Assembly (NCBI GenBank): GCA_947459405.1
Contig: CANHDQ010000005.1
Location: 1-32,024 of the forward strand
Length of the DNA: 32,024 nucleotides
From: Comamonadaceae bacterium
GTDB lineage: Bacteria > Pseudomonadota > Gammaproteobacteria > Burkholderiales > Burkholderiaceae_C
Direction: 5' to 3'
Below are positions 15,644-24,335 of the stretch, one piece after another. The stretch's first letter is position 1. Each line of letters starts with the position of its first letter. The position numbers and the translations under genes are program-made. Below the pieces are notes generated by a model, which had not been told where the DNA came from, made no database searches, and worked only from the letters and a program-made list of their open reading frames with translations.

Positions 15644-16709
15644 CAGGCTCTTGCGAGGCGGCCAGCAAGCTCCAGGCGGCCATGCACATGGCGGCGATCA
15701 CCGGCCCGATGACAAAGCCATTGAGCCCGAACATGGAGATGCCACCCAGCGTGGACAGCAACACCACGTAGTCGGGCATCTTGGTGTCCTTGCCCACCAA
15801 GATGGGGCGCAGGATGTTGTCCACCAGGCCGATCACGAGCACGCCAAAGGCCAGCAGCACCGATCCTTGCACGATCTGGCCGCTGATAAACAGATAAATG
15901 GCCATCGGCAGCCAGACCACCGCCGCCCCCACAGCCGGCAGCAAGGACAAAAAGGCCATCACCACGCCCCATAAAACAGGGGCATTCAGATCGAGCGCCC
16001 AAAAGATCAGGCCGCCCAATGCGCCCTGCGCCATGGCCACCGCAATATTGCCCTTGACGGTCGCGCCGATGACGGTGGCGAACTTGCTGCCCAGCTCGTC
16101 CTTGATCTGCTCTCCCAAGGGGATGACCTGTCGCAAGCGCGCGATCAGTGCGCGGCCGTCACGCAAAAAGAAAAAGAGCAGGTAGAGCATGATGAAAAAG
16201 CCCAGCACCAAGTTGAAGGCATCCTGGCCAATGCTCACTGCCTGCGCCGCGAAAAACTGCGAACCACGGGTCAACGCTGCGGTCAAGCGCTCTTGCAGCA
16301 GGCCCGAGCTGCCCAGCCCGAAGCGGTCGAGCAAGGCGGTCACCGAGGCGGGCAATGCGGCGTAGATCTGCTGCAGATAGGCGCTGAAATTGATCTCGCC
16401 CGACCCCAGGCGCTGATACACCTGCGCCCCTTCCTTGACCAGCATGCCAGCAATCCAGCTCAAGGGCAGCAAGACCAGCAAGACGATGCCCAGCAGGCAG
16501 GTCAAGGCAGCCAGATTGCGCCGCCCGGGCATGGCCTGGAGCAGGCGGCGCTGCATGGGCGCAAACAAGATGGCCAGGGCAGCGGCCCAAAACAGCGCGC
16601 CGTAGTAGGGCTGCAAGATCCAGGCAAAGGCCACGCTGGCGGCAACCAGCAAAACCAGAAAAGCCTTGTCCTGCAGCGAGGAGCGGGGGTCGTTGGGGCG
16701 CGTGTTCAT
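15639..16709 (-). CDS. AI-2E family (PerM/UPF0118) membrane transporter
   Basis: A 356-residue polytopic inner-membrane protein of the AI-2 exporter family, members of which move small metabolites or act as Na+/H+ antiporters; substrates are mostly unknown. N-terminal helices (AFLVLLVAASVAFAWIL, GALFWAAALAILFA) precede a periplasmic stretch of about 90 residues. The family block NIAVAMAQGALGGLIFWALDLNAPVLWG then leads to GAAVVWLPMAIYLFISG and a final helix set. The start is ATG 16709 (MNTRPNDPRSS); the 49-codon track extension is not protein-like. A minus-strand TACCAT at 16745-16750 is a possible -10. Neighbours give no hint of a substrate. Confidence 0.9.
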   Translation of the reverse strand: MNTRPNDPRSSLQDKAFLVLLVAASVAFAWILQPYYGALFWAAALAILFAPMQRRLLQAMPGRRNLAALTCLLGIVLLVLLPLSWIAGMLVKEGAQVYQRLGSGEINFSAYLQQIYAALPASVTALLDRFGLGSSGLLQERLTAALTRGSQFFAAQAVSIGQDAFNLVLGFFIMLYLLFFFLRDGRALIARLRQVIPLGEQIKDELGSKFATVIGATVKGNIAVAMAQGALGGLIFWALDLNAPVLWGVVMAFLSLLPAVGAAVVWLPMAIYLFISGQIVQGSVLLAFGVLVIGLVDNILRPILVGKDTKMPDYVVLLSTLGGISMFGLNGFVIGPVIAAMCMAAWSLLAASQEPD

Positions 16710-16840
16710 CGCAGAGGGTGTGCGGTTGGGGGGCAGATGCCGCCATGGTAACGGCTTGCGGGATTCGGCCCACTTTTGCAATGGCCGCAGCAATGGCAGC
16801 AGCAATGGCCGCACGCCAGGGACCGGGAGCACGGCTGCAC

Positions 16841-16846
16841 TACCAT
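16841..16846 (+). promoter_or_regulatory. -10-like hexamer TACCAT before the dinG-like gene
   Basis: TACCAT ends 8 nt before the ATG at 16855 and no Shine-Dalgarno sequence lies between, the same geometry as at 2682 and 27583. Upstream (16770-16815) is a low-complexity run repeating gcaatgg/cagcaatgg. Confidence 0.35.
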
Positions 16847-16854
16847 GGCGTCCC

Positions 16855-19284
16855 ATGCCCAGCGATCCTGCCTGGCCCGCCGAGACTTACACGGTGGCGG
16901 TGCGACAACTTTGCGAGTTCACTGCCCGCTGCGGCGATCTGGACCTGCGCTTTCAAGGCGCCCCCACCGGTGCTGAAGGCGTGGCCGGTCACACCCTGGT
17001 GGCCCAGCGCCGTGGCCCGGGCTACGAGCGCGAGTTGGCACTGAGCGCAGCGTGGGGCCCCCTGACTGTGCGCGGCCGGGCCGACGGCTACGACAGCCTC
17101 AAGCATAGGCTCGAAGAGGTCAAAACCTACCGCGGCCGCTTCGAGTCCATCACCGCCGAGCAGCAGGCTGTGCACTGGGCGCAAGTGCAGATCTACGGGC
17201 ACCTGTTGTGCCAGACGCGCGCACTGCCGCAGATCCGGCTGGCGCTGGTTTACCTCAACCTCGACGACAGCCAGGAAACCGTGCTCGAGCGTGTGTATGA
17301 GGCCCAGGCCCTGGAGGAATTTCACGCGCTGCACTGCAGCCGATTTGTCGAGTGGGCCCGGCAAGAGCTCGCCCACCTGAAGGCGCGCGGCCAGGCACTG
17401 CAGGGCCTGGCCTTTCCCCAGGCGGCCATGCGCGAGGGCCAGCGCACGCTGGCACGCGCAGTCTGGCACGCAGCGCGGCAAGGGCGCTGCCTCCTGGCCC
17501 AGGCGCCCACCGGCATCGGCAAGACGCTGGGCACCGTGTTTCCTGCGCTCAAGGCCATGGGCGATCCGGGCCAAGCCACCGCGATCGACAAGCTCTACGT
17601 CCTGTCGGCCAAAAGCTCGGGCCGCACGCTGGCTGTGCAAGCGCTGGCCAGCCTGGTGCGCGGTGCGGCGCCCAGCGAGCCCGCCTGCGCAGGCGGCGAC
17701 CCGTCGACGGCCGCAGAGCCTGCGCCGATGCAAGCGCCGATGCAAGCGCCGAGCGATGGCAGCATCGGCCGGCGCCTGCGCGTGCTCGAGCTGCTCGCGC
17801 GCGAGAAAGCCTGTGAGCATCCCGACAAGGCCTGCCACGGTCAATCGTGCCCGCTGGCCAAGGGCTACTACGACAAGCTGCCGGCAGCGCGTGCGGCCGC
17901 CGTAGAGGCCGGCCTGATGGACGGGGTCACGCTGCGCCGCATTGGGCTTGACCACGAACTGTGCCCCTACCACCTCGGCCACGAGATGCTGGCCTGGTCC
18001 GATGTGGTGGTGGGCGACTACCACCACTGGTTTGACAGCCACGCCGTGCTCTACAGCCTGAGCACGGCGCGTCAGTGGCAGGTGGCGGTGCTGGTGGACG
18101 AGGCGCATAACCTGGTCGAACGGGGCCGCCAGATGTACAGCGCCGACCTCGACGACTCGGTCATCGACGCGGCTAGCGCGGGCGCGCCGGCCGCCCTGCG
18201 GCAAGACCTCGCGCGCTTGCGCCGCCACTGGCGCGCCTTGAGCCGGGACGCAGCGCCCTACAGCGTGCTGCCCCAACTGCCGCCAGCTCTGCTGGCGGCG
18301 ATGCAGCACACACGCGGGGCCATCATCGCCTGGCAAGGCGAGCACCCGACGCAGCCGGCTGCACCGCTGCAGCGCTTGTCGCACGCGCTGGGCCACTTGA
18401 TGCAACGGCTGGCCAGTCTGGATACGCACAGCCTCATCGATTTGAGCGTGCAGCAGAGCCAAGGAAGCGGCCGGGCGCGCGCCACGCTGTGCGTGCGCAA
18501 TGTGGTGCCTGCGCCCTTTCTTGGGCCGCGTCTGAGCGCCGCGCATTGCTGCGTGCTGTTTTCGGCCACGCTCACACCGGCCGAGCACTACGCGCAAATG
18601 CTGGGCCTGCCCGAGGACACGCGGCGTCTGGACGTGGCCGGGCCGTTTCACGCCGGGCAGCTCGAGGTGCGCGTGCTCAAGGGGGTGTCGACCCGCTGGG
18701 CCGACCGCAGCCTGAGCCTGCCGACCTTGGTTGAGGTGATGGCGGCGCAGTGGCAGGAACGACCGGGCAAATACCTCGCGTTTTTCAGCAGCTTCGACTA
18801 TTTGCAGCAAGCCAGCCTGGCGCTGCAGCAGTCTCATCCGCAGCTGCCGCAGTGGCAGCAAAGCGCGCGCATGAGCGAGGCCCAACAAGAGGCGTTTGTC
18901 GAGCGCTTCCGGTCGGGCCCGTCCGGAATAGGCTTCGCGGTCCTTGGCGGCTCGTTCGCAGAAGGCATCGATCTGCCCGGCCCGCAGCTCATCGGCGCCT
19001 TCATCGCCACCTTGGGCCTGCCACAGCTCAATCCGGTCAATGAGCAATTTCGAAGGCGCATGGAGCAGCTGCTCGGGCGCGGCTATGCGCATGCCTACCT
19101 CTATCCCGGCCTGCGCAAAGTGGTGCAAGCGGCCGGCCGGGTGATCCGCAGCCAAAGCGATCAGGGCGTGCTCTGGCTGATGGACGAGCGGTTTGCCCAG
19201 GCCCAGGTGCGGGCCCTGCTGCCGCCCTGGTGGCGGCTCGAGGTCATTGAATCCCCCGATGGCCGGGCAGCTGCCGGGCCCTGA
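16855..19284 (+). CDS. XPD/DinG-family DNA helicase with an N-terminal RecB-like nuclease region
   Basis: An 809-residue superfamily 2 helicase. The helicase core has Walker A APTGIGKT (217-224) and DEAH at 415-418. Four cysteines in the iron-sulfur position, C320, C327, C332 and C370, mark an XPD/DinG-type 5'-3' helicase. The first 170 residues look like a PD-(D/E)xK nuclease: GRADGYD (D78), EEVKTYRG (E88, K90) and a QIYGHLL helix. A short Pro/Ala/Met linker (about 275-300) encoded by a 12-bp direct repeat lies before the Fe-S domain. The start is ATG 16855; the longer track frame is low complexity. Its 3' end overlaps the convergent acidic-protein gene by 41 bp. Likely DNA repair; called DinG-like because of the extra domain. 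Confidence 0.9.
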   Translation: MPSDPAWPAETYTVAVRQLCEFTARCGDLDLRFQGAPTGAEGVAGHTLVAQRRGPGYERELALSAAWGPLTVRGRADGYDSLKHRLEEVKTYRGRFESITAEQQAVHWAQVQIYGHLLCQTRALPQIRLALVYLNLDDSQETVLERVYEAQALEEFHALHCSRFVEWARQELAHLKARGQALQGLAFPQAAMREGQRTLARAVWHAARQGRCLLAQAPTGIGKTLGTVFPALKAMGDPGQATAIDKLYVLSAKSSGRTLAVQALASLVRGAAPSEPACAGGDPSTAAEPAPMQAPMQAPSDGSIGRRLRVLELLAREKACEHPDKACHGQSCPLAKGYYDKLPAARAAAVEAGLMDGVTLRRIGLDHELCPYHLGHEMLAWSDVVVGDYHHWFDSHAVLYSLSTARQWQVAVLVDEAHNLVERGRQMYSADLDDSVIDAASAGAPAALRQDLARLRRHWRALSRDAAPYSVLPQLPPALLAAMQHTRGAIIAWQGEHPTQPAAPLQRLSHALGHLMQRLASLDTHSLIDLSVQQSQGSGRARATLCVRNVVPAPFLGPRLSAAHCCVLFSATLTPAEHYAQMLGLPEDTRRLDVAGPFHAGQLEVRVLKGVSTRWADRSLSLPTLVEVMAAQWQERPGKYLAFFSSFDYLQQASLALQQSHPQLPQWQQSARMSEAQQEAFVERFRSGPSGIGFAVLGGSFAEGIDLPGPQLIGAFIATLGLPQLNPVNEQFRRRMEQLLGRGYAHAYLYPGLRKVVQAAGRVIRSQSDQGVLWLMDERFAQAQVRALLPPWWRLEVIESPDGRAAAGP

Positions 19285-19687
19285 TATCGAAGCGCTCATC
19301 GTCGGTGCTAAAACCGTCGAGGTCCTGGGCTTGCGCATCCGCATCGGCATCGGCCTCGTCTTGTGCCAGTTCCGAAACGTCAGCCGTGGTGTCGATCAAA
19401 TAAGGATCGTCCAGAGCGGGTTCGGTCCCTTGGGTCACAGTCCGGTCGATCGAGCCGGCCAGGCGCACCAGATGGTCGGGCAAGATATCGCAGCCTTGCA
19501 CCAGCGGGCCATCGCTCAAGGGGTCCTCTCCCGTTCCTGTGGAGTCGCTGTCACCGGCCAGGACTTGGCGGTTGCGCGTGCCCAGGCTGTCACTGCCGCT
19601 GTCACTGCTGTCGCTCGGCCCGAGGCTGGCCAGATCCGCTCCTGAGGGCTGGCGGGGTGCACGGGCACCGCCTGTAAGGGTGGTCAT
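19244..19687 (-). CDS. Small acidic Ser/Asp-rich protein, uncharacterised
   Basis: A 147-residue strongly acidic protein with no signal peptide or membrane segment. Serine/aspartate-rich blocks (LGPSDSSDSGSD, SDSTGTGED) give way to an ordered-looking middle (CDILPDHLVRLAGS) and an acidic Ala/Asp tail (EADADADAQAQDLD). The ATG at 19687 has AAGGAG 8 nt upstream, which supports a real gene and rules out the longer track start. Its last 41 bp overlap the dinG-like gene tail to tail. The SDSSDSGSD block resembles uncharacterised Burkholderiales proteins I vaguely recall, but I cannot assign a function. Confidence 0.7.
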   Translation of the reverse strand: MTTLTGGARAPRQPSGADLASLGPSDSSDSGSDSLGTRNRQVLAGDSDSTGTGEDPLSDGPLVQGCDILPDHLVRLAGSIDRTVTQGTEPALDDPYLIDTTADVSELAQDEADADADAQAQDLDGFSTDDERFDIRARQLPGHRGIQ

Positions 19688-19987
19688 GGGGCTTGCTCCT
19701 TCATGGGTTGAGGCAATAGAGAGCGGGTCGGCCGCACGCTGCGGGCCGCGACACCCGATCCCCCTCCAAGCCACTGTGTCCGAAGTCCTGCGCCGACTCT
19801 GTAGGCCAATCTCTATGGGTGTACCGATGCTGACGGCCGGCCCATGTCAGAGCCACACGAACGATGAACTCGAGCCTCGTGCCCGGCAGACACACAAAAA
19901 AAGGGGCTCGCGCCCCTTTTGATGCCTCCTGCGGCCTGGGGCGACTCTTGGATCGCCGGGCTCTTGTTGCAGATGAGAGGGCCGCGC
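19688..19987. other. 300-bp intergenic region between the acidic-protein and KGG genes
   Basis: It holds the AAGGAG RBS of the acidic-protein gene at its left end and a bidirectional hairpin terminator at 19896-19920. The middle (19710-19890) has no ORF of note, and I see no clear promoter hexamers or repeats in it. Confidence 0.6.
19896..19920 (-). terminator. Bidirectional intrinsic terminator downstream of the KGG gene
   Basis: AAAAGGGGC-tcgc-GCCCCTTTT is a perfect 9-bp stem with a 4-nt loop and an A-run on its left side. Read on the minus strand it gives a hairpin followed by seven T, about 70 nt after the KGG stop. Read on the plus strand it also has a T-run. Confidence 0.9.
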
Positions 19988-20200
19988 TTAGGCCGGGGCC
20001 GATCCTTCAGCCGACTTGCGCCGCCCTGCCCGACCACCCTTGCGGCCGGCCTCGCGGGCCTCGGCCGAATTGAACTCGTGGGCCCTGCCACTGGCATGGG
20101 CCGCCTTGCCGCCAAGACTGGCAATCTCGCGCTGGCGCTGCGGATCCATGGACGCAAAGCCGCGCTTGGACGGCGTCTTGGTTTCGAACGTGTCGCTCAT
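19988..20200 (-). CDS. KGG-motif stress-induced protein (YciG-like)
   Basis: A 70-residue basic, glycine-rich cytosolic protein of the KGG-repeat family (bacterial stress and fungal conidiation relatives). Two motif copies are visible: REIASLGGKAAH and REAGRKGGRAGR, after the typical lead RGFASMDPQRQ. The ATG at 20200 has AGGAG about 9 nt upstream; the track's TTG two codons earlier is less likely. It is divergent from the sulfate-transport operon and followed by a strong terminator, so it is monocistronic. Members are usually induced in stationary phase or by general stress, but the molecular role is unknown. Confidence 0.88.
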   Translation of the reverse strand: MSDTFETKTPSKRGFASMDPQRQREIASLGGKAAHASGRAHEFNSAEAREAGRKGGRAGRRKSAEGSAPA

Positions 20201-20473
20201 GATCAAACTCTCCTGCTGGTTGAGGGGTCAACAAAACACAGCAAGACTGTAGAAAACGGCCGAGAACCTTTTAATCGGTCAACACCGATGGGCTTTGTAG
20301 GACAACGCCGCAGCCGCAGTCCGAGCGTCAATCCGGTCGCGCTTTTATGCAATTGGGGCATATGAAAAATCAAAAAAAGTAGTTTGGCGAATGATGAGTC
20401 CACTCCAGAATCGCGCCTCACCGCTCAAAGGGCAACAAAGGCCGACCTCGGCAAACCCAAGATTCAATCCGCC
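20201..20473. promoter_or_regulatory. Divergent regulatory region of the KGG gene and sbp-cysTWA
   Basis: Two features stand out. ATCGGT-caac-ACCGAT (20274-20289) is a perfect 6-bp inverted repeat. The run 20341-20393 (gcttttatgcaattggggcatatgaaaaatcaaaaaaag) is far more AT-rich than its surroundings and is the natural place for a CysB-type activator site and the sulfate promoter. Neither can be assigned to a regulator by eye. Confidence 0.4.
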
Positions 20474-21469
20474 ATGACACTCAAGCCCCGCCTCCTCCTC
20501 GCCGCCCTCACCTTGTCTGCCGCTGGCCTGGTGCAAGCACAGACCGGCCTGCTCAACGTCTCCTACGACGTTTCCCGGGAGTTCTACAAAGACCTCAATG
20601 CCGCATTCACCGCGCATTACAAAAAAACCACTGGGCAGGACATCAAGGTCGATCAGTCGCACGCAGGCTCGAGCGCGCAGGCGCGCGCGGTAGCCGACGG
20701 ACTCGATGCAGATGTCGTGACCATGAACACCACCACCGACATCGACTTCCTGGCCGAAAAGGGCGTGGTGGACAAGGACTGGCGCAAACGCTTTGCCCAC
20801 AACGCCGCGCCCACCCATTCGACCATGCTGTTTCTGGTGCGCAATGGCAACCCCAAAGGCATCAAGGACTGGGACGACCTGACCCGGCCCGGCATCTCGG
20901 TGGTGGTGGTCAACCCCAAGACCGGCGGCAACGGCCGCATGGCGTATTTGGCCGCCTGGGGCTATGCACGCAGCAAAGGCGCGAGCGACGCGCAAGCAGC
21001 CGAATTTGTGAGCAGGCTCTACAAGAACGTGCCCGTCCTGGCCCGCGGTGGACGCGATGCCACCGGCATCTTCCTGCAGCGAGGCATCGGCGATGTCTTG
21101 GTGACCTTCGAGTCGGAGGTGGTGTCAGTCGACAAAGAATTTGGCAGCAGCAAGGTCGATGCCATCCATCCATCGGTCTCCATCGTCGCAGAAAACCCGG
21201 TGGCCATCGTTGAGCGCACGGTCAAAAAGAAAAACACAGCCGCGCAAGCCCAAGCCTATTTGGATTTTCTGTATTCGCCCGAAGGCCAGGAAATTGCGGC
21301 GCGGCACAACATCAGGCCGCACAACGAAGCGGTCTTGAAAAGACACGGCGCCGTGTTCAAACCCATCAAGCTCTTTACCGTCGAGCAGTACTTCGGCTCG
21401 CTGGCCAACGCGCAGAAGGTGCACTTTAACGACGGCGGCCAGTTCGACAAGATCTTTGGTCAGCGCTGA
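20474..21469 (+). CDS. sbp: Periplasmic sulfate-binding protein
   Basis: A 331-residue solute-binding protein that captures sulfate (possibly thiosulfate) in the periplasm for the ABC transporter encoded next. A signal peptide covers residues 1-22 (MTLKPRLLLAALTLSAAGLVQA). The mature start LLNVSYDVSREFYKDLN and the blocks DVVTMNTTTDIDFLAEKG and VVVNPKTGGNGRMAYLAAWG are signatures of Sbp/CysP, including the residues that coordinate sulfate. The ATG at 20474 starts the signal peptide; the track's earlier start does not. No clear RBS is present. It is first in a four-gene operon, with 3 nt to cysT. Confidence 0.94.
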   Translation: MTLKPRLLLAALTLSAAGLVQAQTGLLNVSYDVSREFYKDLNAAFTAHYKKTTGQDIKVDQSHAGSSAQARAVADGLDADVVTMNTTTDIDFLAEKGVVDKDWRKRFAHNAAPTHSTMLFLVRNGNPKGIKDWDDLTRPGISVVVVNPKTGGNGRMAYLAAWGYARSKGASDAQAAEFVSRLYKNVPVLARGGRDATGIFLQRGIGDVLVTFESEVVSVDKEFGSSKVDAIHPSVSIVAENPVAIVERTVKKKNTAAQAQAYLDFLYSPEGQEIAARHNIRPHNEAVLKRHGAVFKPIKLFTVEQYFGSLANAQKVHFNDGGQFDKIFGQR

Positions 21470-21472
21470 ACC

Positions 21473-22291
21473 ATGAACACCGCCACGCGGGTCTTGCCCG
21501 GCTTCAAGATCACGCTGGGCTACACGCTGCTCTACCTCAGCTTGCTGGTGTTGATCCCGCTGTCGGCCCTGGTCCTGAAGACGCTGTCCCTGAGTTGGCC
21601 ACAGTTTTGGGACGCGGTGACTGCACCGCGGGTGTTGGCGGCCTATCGCTTGACCTTTGGCGCCTCGCTAATCGCCGCCACGGTCAATGCGGTCATGGGC
21701 CTGCTGCTGGCCTGGGTGCTGGTGCGCTACGACTTTCCCGGCAAAAGAATCATCGACGCCATGGTCGACCTGCCCTTCGCCCTGCCCACAGCCGTCGCAG
21801 GTATCGCACTGACGGCCTTGCTCGCAGGCAATGGATGGATCGGCCAGTACCTCGAGCCCATGGGCGTGCAACTGGCGTTCAACCCCAACGGGGTCGTGAT
21901 CGCACTGATCTTCATCGGCTTGCCGTTTGTGGTGCGAACTGTGCAACCGGTGCTCGCGGACCTCGAGAAAGAACTTGAAGAGGCGGCCACCTGCCTGGGC
22001 GCAACACGCTGGCAAACCTTCAGCCGGGTGATCCTGCCGACGCTCACGCCCGCGCTGCTGACCGGCTTTGCGCTGGCCTTGGCACGCGCCATCGGGGAAT
22101 ACGGCTCGGTGATTTTTATTGCAGGCAACATGCCCATGGTCTCTGAAATCACGCCGCTCATCATCGTCGGCAAGCTCGAGCAGTACGACTACGCCGGCGC
22201 CACCGCCGTGGCCACCGTGATGCTGCTGATCTCGTTTGTGCTGCTTCTGCTGATCAACGCGCTGCAGGCGTGGCAAAGGCGCAGGTCATGA
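21473..22291 (+). CDS. cysT: Sulfate/thiosulfate ABC transporter permease CysT (CysU)
   Basis: A 272-residue inner-membrane permease, one half of the sulfate channel. Hydrophobic helices alternate with short loops, and the EAA coupling loop [21 protein letters not shown] (contacting CysA) is clear, followed by [18 protein letters not shown], a CysT hallmark. The start lies 3 nt after the sbp stop, and its TGA overlaps the cysW ATG. Confidence 0.95.
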   Translation: MNTATRVLPGFKITLGYTLLYLSLLVLIPLSALVLKTLSLSWPQFWDAVTAPRVLAAYRLTFGASLIAATVNAVMGLLLAWVLVRYDFPGKRIIDAMVDLPFALPTAVAGIALTALLAGNGWIGQYLEPMGVQLAFNPNGVVIALIFIGLPFVVRTVQPVLADLEKELEEAATCLGATRWQTFSRVILPTLTPALLTGFALALARAIGEYGSVIFIAGNMPMVSEITPLIIVGKLEQYDYAGATAVATVMLLISFVLLLLINALQAWQRRRS

Positions 22292-23265
22292 ACCCGGCGA
22301 CAGTCCTCACTACGGGCGGTGCCGCCACCACAAGCGCCCCTGCAACAAACGCCCCTGCAACAAGCGGCGCAGTCCAGCGCCCAAGCCGCGCCCGAGCCCG
22401 CAGCCAATTGCCCTGGGGCCGCTGGTGCCTGATCACGCTGGCGCTCGGCTTCATGGTGCTGTTCCTGATGCTGCCGCTGGCAGCCGTCTTTGCAGAGGCG
22501 CTGCGCAAAGGCTGGAGCGCCTACTGGCAGGCCCTGCAGGAGCCCGACGCCTGGTCGGCGATTCGTTTGACGCTCCTCATCGCCGCCATCGCCGTGCCGC
22601 TCAACCTGGTGTTTGGTGTGGCGGCGGCCTGGGCGATTGCCAAATACGAGTTTCGCGGCAAGGCCTTTCTGACCACCCTGGTTGACTTGCCGTTTTCGGT
22701 CTCGCCCGTGGTCGCCGGTCTGATTTACGTGCTGGTCTTTGGCGCACAGGGCTGGCTGGGCCCCTGGCTGGCTGAGCACAACATTCGGATCATCTTTGCG
22801 GTGCCGGGAATCGTCCTGGCCACGGTGTTTGTGACCTTGCCCTTCATCGCCCGCGAATTGATCCCGCTGATGCAGGCGCAGGGCAGCGATGAAGAGCAGG
22901 CGGCCATCGTGCTCGGCGCCACGGGCTGGCAAACCTTCTGGCATGTGACGCTGCCCAATATCAAATGGGCGCTGATTTATGGCGTGATCTTGTGCAACGC
23001 CCGCGCCATGGGCGAGTTCGGCGCGGTCTCGGTGGTGTCGGGGCATATCCGGGGACAAACCACCACCATGCCGCTGCATGTGGAAATTCTCTACAACGAA
23101 TACCAATCGGTTGCCGCCTTCGCCGTCGCGTCTTTGCTGGCGCTGCTCGCGCTGGTGACCCTGGCGGTGCAAAGCACGGTGCACTGGCTCCATGAGCGCG
23201 AGCTCAAGGCCGCGGCGAACCTGCCGCCCGATCGGTGCGGACGTCCTGAAGAAAGCCATCCATGA
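22288..23265 (+). CDS. cysW: Sulfate/thiosulfate ABC transporter permease CysW
   Basis: A 325-residue inner-membrane permease pairing with CysT. The EAA loop [23 protein letters not shown] and [19 protein letters not shown] are typical. The ATG at 22288 is set by an ATGA overlap with cysT; the track start 6 codons upstream is less likely. It has an extra N-terminal Ala/Thr/Pro-rich segment of about 45 residues before the first helix, part of which ([12 protein letters not shown]) is encoded by a 14-bp sequence repeated 15 bp apart (22335-22363). It overlaps cysA by ATGA. Confidence 0.94.
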   Translation: MNPATVLTTGGAATTSAPATNAPATSGAVQRPSRARARSQLPWGRWCLITLALGFMVLFLMLPLAAVFAEALRKGWSAYWQALQEPDAWSAIRLTLLIAAIAVPLNLVFGVAAAWAIAKYEFRGKAFLTTLVDLPFSVSPVVAGLIYVLVFGAQGWLGPWLAEHNIRIIFAVPGIVLATVFVTLPFIARELIPLMQAQGSDEEQAAIVLGATGWQTFWHVTLPNIKWALIYGVILCNARAMGEFGAVSVVSGHIRGQTTTMPLHVEILYNEYQSVAAFAVASLLALLALVTLAVQSTVHWLHERELKAAANLPPDRCGRPEESHP

Positions 23266-24335
23266 GCCTTGAAATTCGCCACATCTCCAAACGCTTTGGC
23301 AACTACCAAGCCCTGCGCAGCGTCAATCTGGACGTCCAAAGCGGCGAGCTCATGGCGCTGCTCGGACCGTCGGGCTGTGGCAAGACCACGCTGCTGCGCA
23401 TCATCGCCGGTCTTGAAAGCGCTGACCAAGGCCGCATTCTGTTTGCGGGTAAAGACACCACCGATGTGCATGTGCGCGATCGCCAGGTGGGGTTCGTGTT
23501 TCAACATTACGCCCTGTTTCGGCACATGACGGTGTTTGAAAACATCGCCTTTGGTTTGCGCATCAAGCCGCGCGGCCAGCGGCCGAGCTCGGCGCAGATC
23601 AAAGCCAGGGTCGCAGACCTGCTCAAGCGGGTACAGATGGAGTCGATGGCCGATCGCTACCCGTCGCAGCTTTCGGGCGGTCAGCGCCAGCGCATTGCGC
23701 TGGCCCGGGCGCTGGCCGTCGAGCCCAAGGTGTTGCTGCTCGACGAGCCCTTTGGCGCGCTCGATGCCAAGGTGCGCAAGGAGCTGCGCCGCTGGCTGCG
23801 ACGGCTGCACGACGAGCTTGAGGTGACGAGCATCTTCGTCACGCACGATCAGGAGGAGGCTCTGGAGGTGGCCGACCGGGTGGTGCTCATGAACCAGGGC
23901 GCCATTGAACAGGTGGGCACGCCCCAGCAGGTCTGGGACCATCCGGCCAGCCCCTTCGCGTATGGCTTTTTAGGCGACGTCAACCTCTTGCACGGCCGTG
24001 CCCATGAGGGCCTGCTGCACCTCGATGGCCTGGCCCTGGACGCACCCGAACACCGACAAGCACAAAACGCACAAGCCATGGCCTACGTCCGCCCCCACGA
24101 GCTGCAGGTCGAGCGTTACCGATCGGGCGCCAGCGGCATGGTGGCCCAGCTGCAGCGGGCGATCGTGGTCGGCCCACTGGCCCGCCTGGAGATCGGCTTA
24201 GAGGCCAATGCCCAAGGTCCGCAGCAGGCCCTGGAGGCGCACATGAGTGCGGATCGCTTTGACGAACTCGGTTTGAAAGAAGGCGAAAAGCTGCTCGTTT
24301 CACCGCGCAAGGCGCGGGTCTTCTTGCACGCTTGA
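23262..24335 (+). CDS. cysA: Sulfate/thiosulfate ABC transporter ATP-binding protein CysA
   Basis: A 357-residue ATPase that powers sulfate import with CysT and CysW at the inner face of the membrane. Walker A GPSGCGKT (35-42), signature LSGGQRQR (137-144) and Walker [13 protein letters not shown] (157-168) are intact. After about residue 235 a TOBE-like domain ([15 protein letters not shown]) follows. The start overlaps the cysW stop (ATGA). The last 36 bp overlap the convergent E1 dehydrogenase gene tail to tail, leaving no room for a separate terminator. Confidence 0.95.
   Translation: MSLEIRHISKRFGNYQALRSVNLDVQSGELMALLGPSGCGKTTLLRIIAGLESADQGRILFAGKDTTDVHVRDRQVGFVFQHYALFRHMTVFENIAFGLRIKPRGQRPSSAQIKARVADLLKRVQMESMADRYPSQLSGGQRQRIALARALAVEPKVLLLDEPFGALDAKVRKELRRWLRRLHDELEVTSIFVTHDQEEALEVADRVVLMNQGAIEQVGTPQQVWDHPASPFAYGFLGDVNLLHGRAHEGLLHLDGLALDAPEHRQAQNAQAMAYVRPHELQVERYRSGASGMVAQLQRAIVVGPLARLEIGLEANAQGPQQALEAHMSADRFDELGLKEGEKLLVSPRKARVFLHA

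Noticed and set aside
16840-19350. 836-residue minus-strand ORF opposite the dinG-like gene
   Set aside because: The plus strand carries intact Walker A, DEAH and Fe-S motifs; the antisense frame has no recognisable domain.
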